In this document: positions 54,019-61,143 of the stretch, piece after piece
Layout: the number at the start of each line of letters is the position of its first letter
Numbering within the stretch: position 1 is the first letter of the stretch
Origin: CAWJPW01 sp963844845
Lineage (GTDB): Bacteria; Acidobacteriota; Thermoanaerobaculia; Thermoanaerobaculales; Sulfomarinibacteraceae
Assembly (NCBI GenBank): GCA_963844845.1
Contig: CAWJPW010000003.1
Coordinates: 620,001 to 684,000 of the forward strand
DNA length: 64,000 bases
Direction of reading: 5' to 3'
Position numbers and translations under genes: made by a program
The notes under the pieces: model-generated
Told to the model about the DNA's origin: nothing
The model's input: only the letters and a program-made list of their open reading frames with translations
Database searches by the model: none

Positions 54019-54389
54019 GGGCACCTCCGGTGACTTTTCGGTAGTGCTGGAACAGCGCGCCGCCGGGAATCGCGAACGAGTACGCGGGGACTACTTCCCG
54101 GGCGGTCCGGTGTACGGGGTCAACCTCGCGCCTTGGGGGGCCATTCCCACTCCCCTGTGGGAAGGGTGGCCAGAGGTGAGGTGTGAAGGCTCACCACCGC
54201 CGACCCCCGGGCGCCATCTGTTCAGATGACCCGCCGTCGACGTGCGGGGTCGACTCCGTGTCGGGTCCAACGAAGCGGCCCCGGCGGGGTGGCTGGGTTG
54301 CCCGCCTGGCGGCCGCCGCCCGCGCCGGCGACCGTCTGATCCCATTGCCCACGCCTGACTGCAACTACACCGCCTCGATCCCCCCGCCC
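54019..54389. other. Intergenic with a hairpin
   Basis: GGCCATTCCCAC (54139-54150) and GTGGGAAGGGTGGCC (54157-54171) form a strong imperfect hairpin without a T-tract. No gene or other signal is convincing in the rest. Confidence 0.4.
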
Positions 54390-55604
54390 CTACTCGTCCC
54401 TCGTGCGCTCTTTAGCAGCCTCCAACGCTTTCTCTGCGCGCTCCATGTGCTGCTTGTAGATGGCCGTGTTGGGGTCGTCCTGGTCGCGGCCGAGGGCGAC
54501 GGCGTGCTTGAAATGCACCTTCGCCTCGTCCAGCCGCCCGGCAGCCTCGAGACCCTCGCCGAGGCTGTCGTGGGTGTTCGCCGAAGTGGGGTGGTTGGCG
54601 GCATTGAGGCTGAAGAGCTCGAGAGCAGCATCGAGGTCGCCGGCGGCCATGGCCCGGTAGCCCAGGAGGTTGACGACCAGCTCCGGTGGCGCTACCGGCA
54701 TGCCCAGGCGGCTGCCCAGCTCGGCGTAGTGCTTTTTGAGCGCCGCCAGGCCACCAGGGTACCTCCCGGTGGCGGGGTCGAGCGCCACCCTCCAGCCGGC
54801 GAAGATGCTGCGCAGAGCGTGGTAGTGACTGCGCAGGACCACCGAGTTGTGGTCCTCGTCGTCGAGCTTCATGGTGGCGAGGCGAAAGCCGCCCGGGCCG
54901 GCCTGGTTGACGAAGCTGACGAAGCGGTCGAACATCTCGCCGGACCGCTCACCCTCGTCGCCGATGCTCAGAAAGAGCGTCTCCTGGAAGTTCTTGTGCT
55001 TCTTGAACACCGCCTTCGCTTCGCGGAGGAGAAGCTGGTCGTCCCAGCGGAAGGAGGGGCTCACCGCGACCCATGCGTTGAAGTCGTCGGGGTGGGTGAG
55101 CATGGTGTGCACGGTGAAGAGGCCGCCGAAGGAGTGACCGAGCAGCATGCGCCAGGAGATCGTCCGGTAGTGCTGGTCGACCCACGGAAGAAGCTCGGTG
55201 CGGAGGAACGCCTCGAAGCGCTCGCCCCCGCCACTGGTCGGGTACTCCCGGCGGTTGTCGCCGACCTCGTCGGCAGCGACGTGGGTGGGGGTGAGGTCAC
55301 GGGTGCGCTCGGTGCTCGGGACGGCGACCAGGATCATCGCGGGCATGAAGCCGTTGCGGGCGAGGAAGTCGAGGGTGCCGCGCGTATGCACCAGATGGAC
55401 ATCGCCGTCGAGGAGGACGGCCACGGGGTAGCGCTCCGAGCTGCCCGCGTAGCCCGGCGGGGGCGCCACCAGGAAGGGGCGTGTCTCGCCGAGGACCTTG
55501 GATTGGAGCGTGAATGACTCGCCAATGGTGATGGGTTCACCGGCGGCGGCGGTCGCGGCGGCGACCACCAGGACGGCCAGCAGGGCCCGGGCGGGGTAGC
55601 GCAT
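54390..55604 (-). CDS. Exported esterase (PF00756-like alpha/beta hydrolase) with C-terminal TPR region
   Basis: 404 residues from ATG 55604 (GGAGGATCCCC upstream). Signal peptide MRYPARALLAVLVVAAATAA. Residues ~25-270 match the esterase D/IroE-like hydrolase fold: VAVLLDGDVHLVHTRGTLDF, nucleophile LLGHSFGGLFTVH, and His in DDEDHNSVVL. Residues ~320-395 are TPR-like (DSLGEGLEAAGRLDEAKVHF). Such proteins hydrolyse esters including siderophore or acyl esters; the actual substrate is unknown. It lies upstream of, and on the same strand as, the degP-like gene. Confidence 0.88.
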   Translation of the reverse strand: MRYPARALLAVLVVAAATAAAGEPITIGESFTLQSKVLGETRPFLVAPPPGYAGSSERYPVAVLLDGDVHLVHTRGTLDFLARNGFMPAMILVAVPSTERTRDLTPTHVAADEVGDNRREYPTSGGGERFEAFLRTELLPWVDQHYRTISWRMLLGHSFGGLFTVHTMLTHPDDFNAWVAVSPSFRWDDQLLLREAKAVFKKHKNFQETLFLSIGDEGERSGEMFDRFVSFVNQAGPGGFRLATMKLDDEDHNSVVLRSHYHALRSIFAGWRVALDPATGRYPGGLAALKKHYAELGSRLGMPVAPPELVVNLLGYRAMAAGDLDAALELFSLNAANHPTSANTHDSLGEGLEAAGRLDEAKVHFKHAVALGRDQDDPNTAIYKQHMERAEKALEAAKERTRDE

Positions 55605-55708
55605 GGGGATCCTCCGCGTCGTCGAGCATGCGCCGTTCGGCGCTGTTGGCAGTACGACGCGACCGCCACCGAGTTGCGCATCCCGCCTCGCGGCCCCTTC
55701 TTGCGTCG

Positions 55709-56101
55709 TCACGCCGCGCCGGCGTGGGGGAGATCAGATTGGGTCGGCGTCGTCGCGTAGAAGGCCCGGACGATGGCGTCGGCATCCCAGGAAGCGGTCG
55801 CCCGGCTCACTCGGAGACCGCGGGCCGGCGTGAGGCCGCCGCTCCCATCCCGAGGGTCGAGGCTCACGAGCACAGCCCTGTCGCAGCCGGCGTACCGGGC
55901 AGCGGCGAGGGCGTCGGCGAGCCCCGGACCGGGGCCGCGGGATCCGGCGCTGGTCACGTAGACGTGATCGAGGCGTTCTGCAACCGTCGCGGTGAGCTGC
56001 CGGACCTCCGTATCCCACAGCGCGGCGGGGCGGTTGTGGAGCAGAACGAGAGCGGAGTGCAACCCGAGAGAGTCGTCGGTGACAGGAGCGGTCATGCTCA
56101 T
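55709..56101 (-). CDS. Small hypothetical protein, possibly CbiX-like
   Basis: 130 residues; start at 56101 with GGGAGG upstream, and a second in-frame ATG two codons on. It has an alpha/beta pattern: LHSALVLLHNRPAALWDTEV, then GPGLADALAAARYAGCDRAV with LVSLDP. The strand-helix-strand order recalls half-size CbiX/SirB-like chelatases, but the metal-binding His of the family (HGS motif) is not present in the expected place, so the assignment is weak. Divergent from the S9 peptidase. Confidence 0.55.
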   Translation of the reverse strand: MSMTAPVTDDSLGLHSALVLLHNRPAALWDTEVRQLTATVAERLDHVYVTSAGSRGPGPGLADALAAARYAGCDRAVLVSLDPRDGSGGLTPARGLRVSRATASWDADAIVRAFYATTPTQSDLPHAGAA

Positions 56102-56503
56102 CGTGGCCTCCCGGCGCCACCCCTCTTTGGGAGGCGCCGTTCACACAACCATGTGAGACGGAGGCGCATTCCGAGCTGTCGAGAAAAACGCTGGAGATAA
56201 GCTAGTTTTCAATCGGGCGCGTGCCGAGCAACCAGGTGCACGCCGGCGGCGAGGCCGGGGTCTTCGGTGAAGGCGAGGAGCAGGCGGGTGTGGGCTCCAG
56301 ACGCAGGATCGGGCCGTGTCGCGGCACCCGCCAGACGGTGGCGTGCTCGTCAGCCGGTTGCTCCCGGCTGGAGGCAGGATCGACCGGGGCCCGCGGTCCC
56401 GCGAGGGCAACCCCGAGGCTGCGATACCATATGAATGTCGTGACATTCCGTCTCGGAGTGTGCCCGGCCCGGCTCGAGAGCCGCCCCGGCACGAGGAGGA
56501 AGT
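56102..56503. promoter_or_regulatory. Divergent spacer with a perfect 16-bp palindrome
   Basis: GAATGTC-GT-GACATTC (56433-56448) is a perfect inverted repeat 55 bases upstream of the S9 peptidase start, in a place suited to a repressor or activator. The regulator is unknown. Nothing else in this 402-bp spacer is convincing. Confidence 0.6.
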
Positions 56504-59317
56504 ATGCACAGTGAGAGGCTCGCCAGTCTCGCAAGAACGACCTTCGCCCTGATTGCCACCGCGCTCGCCCTCGCCACGGTCACGGTGCCGTGTGCGTGGG
56601 CCGCGGGTGAGGCCGCCAGCGGGGGGCTGCCGCCCCTCATCGACCGCGACCTCTTCTTCGGCGATCCCCAGATCGCCGGTGCCCAGATATCCCCTGACGG
56701 AGCATCCATCTCCTTTCTTAAGCCCAACCAGGGAGTGCTCAACATCTGGGTGAAGGAGGTCGACCAGCCGTTCTCGGCCGCCCGGCCGCTGACGGCCGAC
56801 ACAAAGCGCCCTGTCACCTCCTACTTCTGGAGCCGTGACAGCCGCCTGGTTCTCTACGCGCAGGACAAGGGTGGGAACGAGAACTACCACGTGTGGGCGG
56901 TGGACCCCAAGGGTAAGCCCGACGAGGCCACCGGGGTTCCGCCGGCGCGTGACCTCACGCCGCTGGACAACGTGCGGGCGATGATCTACGCGGTTCCCAA
57001 GGCGACTCCCAAGGAGATTTTGGTGGGGCTCAACGACCGCGACCCCGCCGCCCATGACGTCTACCGCATCAACCTCGCTACCGGCGAGCGCACCCTGGTG
57101 GTCACGAACGACCAGAACGTCGCCGCCTGGGTCGCCGACCTCTCAGGCAAGGTGCGCCTGGCGTGGCGTCAGACCGGCGACGGCGGCTCCGAGATCCTGC
57201 CGGTGAAGGACGGACGCCTCGGCGAGCCGCTGTACACCTGCACCTTCGAGGAGACCTGTCAGCCGCTACGCTTCCAGCCTGACGGGAAGCACGTGTACCT
57301 CGAGAGCAACAAGGGCATGGCCGACCTCACCCGCCTGATGCTCATGGACGCCGGCACCGGGGCCACCCAGCTGGTGGAGTCGGATCCCGAAGACCAGGTT
57401 GACCTCGGCGGGCCGATCTTCTCGGCCAGAACCGACGCTCTGATCGGCACCTACTACGTCGGTGACCGGGTGCGGATTTATCCGCACGACAAGGCCTTCG
57501 CCCACGACCTCGAGGTCCTCAAGGCCAAGCTCCCCGACGGTGAGCTGGGCTTCTCGTCGATGACCGCGAACGACCGGCGCTGGGTGGTGTCGGTGAGCCG
57601 CGACGTGAACCCCGGGTCGGTCTACCTCTACGATCGCGCCGACTCGACGGTGACCAAGCTCTACGACTCGCGGCCCGAGCTGCCGTCGGAGGATCTGGCG
57701 CCGATGCGCCCGTACCGCTTCGCCGCCCGCGACGGTCTCGAGATTCCCGCCTACCTCACCGTGCCCAAGGGGCTCGAGGCGAAGAAGCTCCCAACCGTCA
57801 TCTTCCCCCACGGCGGACCGTGGTACCGCGACACCTGGGGCTACAACCCGGTCGCTCAGTTCCTCGCCAACCGGGGCTACGCGGTGCTGCAGCCGAACTT
57901 CCGCGGGTCGACCGGCTACGGCAAGGCCTTTCTCAACGCCGGCAACAAGCAGTGGGGCACCGGTGCGATGCAGCACGACCTCACCGACGCCGTCGCGGCC
58001 CTCGTCAAGCAGGGGATCGCCGATCCCGAGCGGATCGCGATCATGGGTGGTTCGTACGGCGGCTACGCCACGCTGGCGGGCCTGGCCTTCACCCCGAATC
58101 TCTACGCCTGCGGGGTCGACATCGTGGGGCCCTCCAACATCATCACGCTGCTCGATTCGATTCCGCCCTACTGGGGCCCGGTCAAGAAGATGTTCCTGCT
58201 GCGGGTGGGCGACCCGTCCGATCCGGCTGAGCGCGCCATGCTCGAGAAGCAGTCGCCGCTCAACAGCGCCACCAAGATCACGGCCCCGCTGCTGGTGATT
58301 CAGGGTGCCAACGACCCCCGGGTGAAGAAGGTCGAGGCCGATCAGATAGTGGTCGCCCTGCGCGACCTCCACCGCAAGGTCGAGTACCTGCTGGCGCCCG
58401 ACGAGGGGCACGGCTTCGCCGGGCGGGAGAACCGACTGGCGATGTTCGCGGTGATCGAGAAGTTCCTCGGCGCGCAGCTCGGGGGGCGCCACCAGGAGGG
58501 TGCGGCGCCCGACGTCGCCGAGCGCATCCAAGATCTGCGCGTCGATGTCGCCTCGGTGAAGCTCCCCCAGAAGGCAGCGGGTGCGGAGGAGGCGGCGACC
58601 GCGCCGCTGCCGGCTCCCGATCCGGCCCGCATTCATCCCGTGGCCCTCAGCTACGAGTCCAAGCTCTCCGTGGGCGGACAGGAGATGACCGTTCCTGCCA
58701 CCGTGACCATCGCCGCCGACACGGTGGAGGGGCAGCCGGCGTGGCGGGTGACGACCACCGCGGGCGGGCCCATGGCGGGGGCGACCGATACGTACCTCCT
58801 CGATGCCGTGAGTCTGAGGCCGTTGCGCCGGGCGGCGTTGCAGGGCCCGGTGAAGGTCGACCTCACTTACTCCGACGATGCCGTGAAAGGGACGATCGCG
58901 ATGCCGAGCGGCGATGTCTCGGTGGACGTTTCCCTGCAGGCTCCGGTGCTCGGTGATCAGGCCGCGCTTGAGGCGGTGCTGCCCGCGCTCCCTCTGGTCG
59001 CCGGCTACACCACCACCGTCCGCACCTTCGACATGCAGTCGCAGAAGGTCCGCTCCTGGTCCGTGACGGTCGACGGGACCGAGGCCGTTGACGTGGCGGC
59101 AGGCCACTTCGACGCCTTCAAGGTGGCGCTCGAGCCGTTGGACGACGGCGGCGGCGCCGAAACCCTGTGGATCGCCCGCGACGTCCCGCACGCCACCGTG
59201 AAGGCGGAGGGCATCCTGCCCGCCCAGATGGGGGGCGGCGCGGTGCATGGGGAGCTAGTGTCGTATCAGGTAGGCTCAGCAAGCGCGGAGGGGGGAGACG
59301 TCAAGAATCAGGAGTAG
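56504..59317 (+). CDS. Exported S9-family (prolyl oligopeptidase-type) peptidase with extra C-terminal domain
   Basis: 937 residues from ATG 56504 (GAGGAGGAAG upstream). Signal peptide at ~1-33. Beta-propeller ~50-400 (AQISPDGASISFLKPNQGVL; FWSRDSRLVLYAQDKGGNEN). Catalytic domain ~420-665 with the nucleophile in MGGSYGGYATLAG (Ser517), Asp in QGANDPRV and His in APDEGHGFAG. An additional ~250-residue domain follows (LSYESKLSVGGQEMTVPATV ... TLWIARDVPHATVKAEGI) and resembles DUF3108-like lipid- or polymer-binding beta domains; most S9 proteins end before it. It probably degrades peptides in the periplasm; the extra domain may tether it or bind a substrate. Confidence 0.92.
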   Translation: MHSERLASLARTTFALIATALALATVTVPCAWAAGEAASGGLPPLIDRDLFFGDPQIAGAQISPDGASISFLKPNQGVLNIWVKEVDQPFSAARPLTADTKRPVTSYFWSRDSRLVLYAQDKGGNENYHVWAVDPKGKPDEATGVPPARDLTPLDNVRAMIYAVPKATPKEILVGLNDRDPAAHDVYRINLATGERTLVVTNDQNVAAWVADLSGKVRLAWRQTGDGGSEILPVKDGRLGEPLYTCTFEETCQPLRFQPDGKHVYLESNKGMADLTRLMLMDAGTGATQLVESDPEDQVDLGGPIFSARTDALIGTYYVGDRVRIYPHDKAFAHDLEVLKAKLPDGELGFSSMTANDRRWVVSVSRDVNPGSVYLYDRADSTVTKLYDSRPELPSEDLAPMRPYRFAARDGLEIPAYLTVPKGLEAKKLPTVIFPHGGPWYRDTWGYNPVAQFLANRGYAVLQPNFRGSTGYGKAFLNAGNKQWGTGAMQHDLTDAVAALVKQGIADPERIAIMGGSYGGYATLAGLAFTPNLYACGVDIVGPSNIITLLDSIPPYWGPVKKMFLLRVGDPSDPAERAMLEKQSPLNSATKITAPLLVIQGANDPRVKKVEADQIVVALRDLHRKVEYLLAPDEGHGFAGRENRLAMFAVIEKFLGAQLGGRHQEGAAPDVAERIQDLRVDVASVKLPQKAAGAEEAATAPLPAPDPARIHPVALSYESKLSVGGQEMTVPATVTIAADTVEGQPAWRVTTTAGGPMAGATDTYLLDAVSLRPLRRAALQGPVKVDLTYSDDAVKGTIAMPSGDVSVDVSLQAPVLGDQAALEAVLPALPLVAGYTTTVRTFDMQSQKVRSWSVTVDGTEAVDVAAGHFDAFKVALEPLDDGGGAETLWIARDVPHATVKAEGILPAQMGGGAVHGELVSYQVGSASAEGGDVKNQE

Positions 59318-59336
59318 TGGGTAGAGAGTGTCCCCG

Positions 59337-59369
59337 CCGCCCCCGTCCGCTTCGCGTCGACGGGGGCGG
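59337..59369 (+). terminator. Hairpin after the S9 peptidase gene
   Basis: CCGCCCCCGTC (59337-59347) and GACGGGGGCGG (59359-59369) form an 11-bp perfect stem, 20 bases past the stop. There is no T-run, so it may be an inefficient terminator or an mRNA-stabilising hairpin. Confidence 0.55.
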
Positions 59370-59563
59370 TCTACGCTCCTGGTGCCACCACCCCTGGACG
59401 CTCGCTCCTCAGGATCCGCAGATATCGTCGGTGCGGGTGAGCGTGTCGTCGCATTCGTCGACGGGGGGTGACGTCAGGGATGCCGTCGCGGCTTTCATCG
59501 ACGACGCTTCAGCTCTCCCGGGCTCTCGGGTGACCGTCTTCCTTCTTCCTTTCCCCCCGGCGA

Positions 59564-59591
59564 TTCGCACAGCGAATCGCTGTGCTAGGCT
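59564..59591 (+). promoter_or_regulatory. Candidate promoter/operator of the diguanylate cyclase
   Basis: Nested palindromes ATTCGC-ACA-GCGAAT and GCACAGCG-AAT-CGCTGTGC (59563-59585) fill the spacer between TTCGCA (59564-59569) and TAGGCT (59586-59591), a possible weak promoter 21 bases before the start codon. A regulator binding here would control the gene directly. Confidence 0.5.
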
Positions 59592-59611
59592 TTCCCCGGG
59601 GTCGTGCTGGC

Positions 59612-60982
59612 ATGCCGAAATGGAGAAACCTGGGCCTCCTGCTGCTGATCGCGGCGGTATCGGTGCCGGCGGCCGCCGGTCTCCTGGTCCCGGCGCCCGG
59701 CGACCTCCTCGCCGAGCTGCTCGCCCGCGACGAGGCCCTGGTTCGGCAGACCCGCATCGGCGTCCTCCTCCTCCTCCTCCTCGCCGCGATCGCGGCGGCG
59801 GCCGTCGGCCGCGTCGTGGTGCTGCAGCGTCGCTTGGCCGCGGCGCGGCAGGAGCACGAGGACGATCTCGACGCGCTGGGGTCGCTGTCCCGTGAGCTCG
59901 CCGGCGGAGGTGACCGAATGGCGCTCCCCGCTGCGATGCTGCGCCAGCTGCTCGTGGTGGTACCCGGCGTCGAGCGAGCGAGCCTGCTCGAACGGGAGCC
60001 CGGCGGCGTCGACTATCACGTGAGCTGGAGCGTGGGCGAGCGGGTCGCGGTGGGCCGGGTGGTGGCCGACGACGAGCTCAGCGCGCAGCTCGGCCAGACG
60101 GCCGTCGACCTCGGCGCCAGGGTGGTGCTCTTGCCCGGGAGCCTGCTGGACGACGGGGCGGGCCGGTCGCTGGCGGTGGAGGTAGGCTCCGGGCCGGGGC
60201 GCCGCTTCCTCGTCCTCGACGGCCTGACCGAGGGGGCGGCAGCCGGCGTAACCGCCGGGCGCCTGCAGACCCTGGGAGAGCTTGTCGCTGCCGCCGCTGC
60301 CGCTGCCCGGCAGGCGCAGCAGCTCATCGGCCAGAGTGCGAAGACGGCGGCGGCCCGGGTGGTGGTCGAGAGCACGCGCGCGGAGCTCGAGAGGGTCACC
60401 CGCGCCGACGCGCTCACCGGCCTACCCAACCGTCGTGAGGTGCTCGAGAGGCTCACCGCGGAGTGGCGGCGGAGCAGCCGCTACGGAGGAAATGGCACCC
60501 TGCTGCTGGCCGACCTCGACAACTTCCGTGAGCTCAACGATGAGCACGGGCCCGCGTGCGGCGATTTCGTGCTGGTGGAGACCGCACGGCTGCTGCGGCG
60601 GGTGCTGCGGGACCAGGACACGGCGGCCCGCTGGAGTGGAGAGGAGTTCCTGGTGCTGCTGCCGGAGACCGAGCACGAGGGCGGCGCTCTGGTGGCTGAG
60701 CGTATCCGGACGGCAATGGCCGGCGCGGACCTCATGTGGCAAGGCGAGCTGCTCGGTGTGACCCTCAGCCTCGGGGTTGTGGAGCTCTCCACCATGCGCA
60801 CACCGGCCGAGACCATTGGCCTGGCCAACGAGGCGCTCCAGCTGGCCAAGCGGCGGGGGCGCAACCGGGTGGAGGTCGCCGTAGGTCGCCAGGCCCGGCG
60901 GGCGCCCGAGAACCCGGTGGACGACGAGCCGGCCCCGGCTTCTCCCGCGACCGGAGCCGGTGAGGGCGCGGGCGGGTCCTGA
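59612..60982 (+). CDS. Membrane-bound diguanylate cyclase (GGDEF, SGEEF variant)
   Basis: 456 residues; ATG 59612 gives MPKWRNLGLLLLIAAVSVPA and is preferred over the in-frame start at 59582. Two membrane helices (~8-28 and ~52-72) flank a short periplasmic loop. A coiled segment and a GAF-like region (~90-240) come next, then the GGDEF domain (~285-440) with DALTGLPNRREVLERL, DLDNFRELNDEHG and the active-site loop WSGEEF. SGEEF replaces GGEEF; SGDEF-type variants are known to be active. The inhibitory RxxD site is not apparent. The tail is Pro/Ala-rich. It produces c-di-GMP, controlling surface or motility traits. Confidence 0.9.
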   Translation: MPKWRNLGLLLLIAAVSVPAAAGLLVPAPGDLLAELLARDEALVRQTRIGVLLLLLLAAIAAAAVGRVVVLQRRLAAARQEHEDDLDALGSLSRELAGGGDRMALPAAMLRQLLVVVPGVERASLLEREPGGVDYHVSWSVGERVAVGRVVADDELSAQLGQTAVDLGARVVLLPGSLLDDGAGRSLAVEVGSGPGRRFLVLDGLTEGAAAGVTAGRLQTLGELVAAAAAAARQAQQLIGQSAKTAAARVVVESTRAELERVTRADALTGLPNRREVLERLTAEWRRSSRYGGNGTLLLADLDNFRELNDEHGPACGDFVLVETARLLRRVLRDQDTAARWSGEEFLVLLPETEHEGGALVAERIRTAMAGADLMWQGELLGVTLSLGVVELSTMRTPAETIGLANEALQLAKRRGRNRVEVAVGRQARRAPENPVDDEPAPASPATGAGEGAGGS

Positions 60983-61143
60983 GCCGGCTCCGCGCCTCGC
61001 GTCTTCGTGCGCTACGACGTGACGACGCCACCGGTCGGTCTGCCCGCGGCAGGGTTCGGGCAGCAGGTGCGTGGCCGCGAGATCGACGAGGATGCGGCGC
61101 TGGAGGAGCCGGGAGACGGGTGATCCTCCGGGCGCCCAAGCCC

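Noticed and set aside
57266..59248. 660-aa minus-strand frame opposite the S9 peptidase
   Set aside because: Shadow of the peptidase caused by G/C third-position bias; no start signal.
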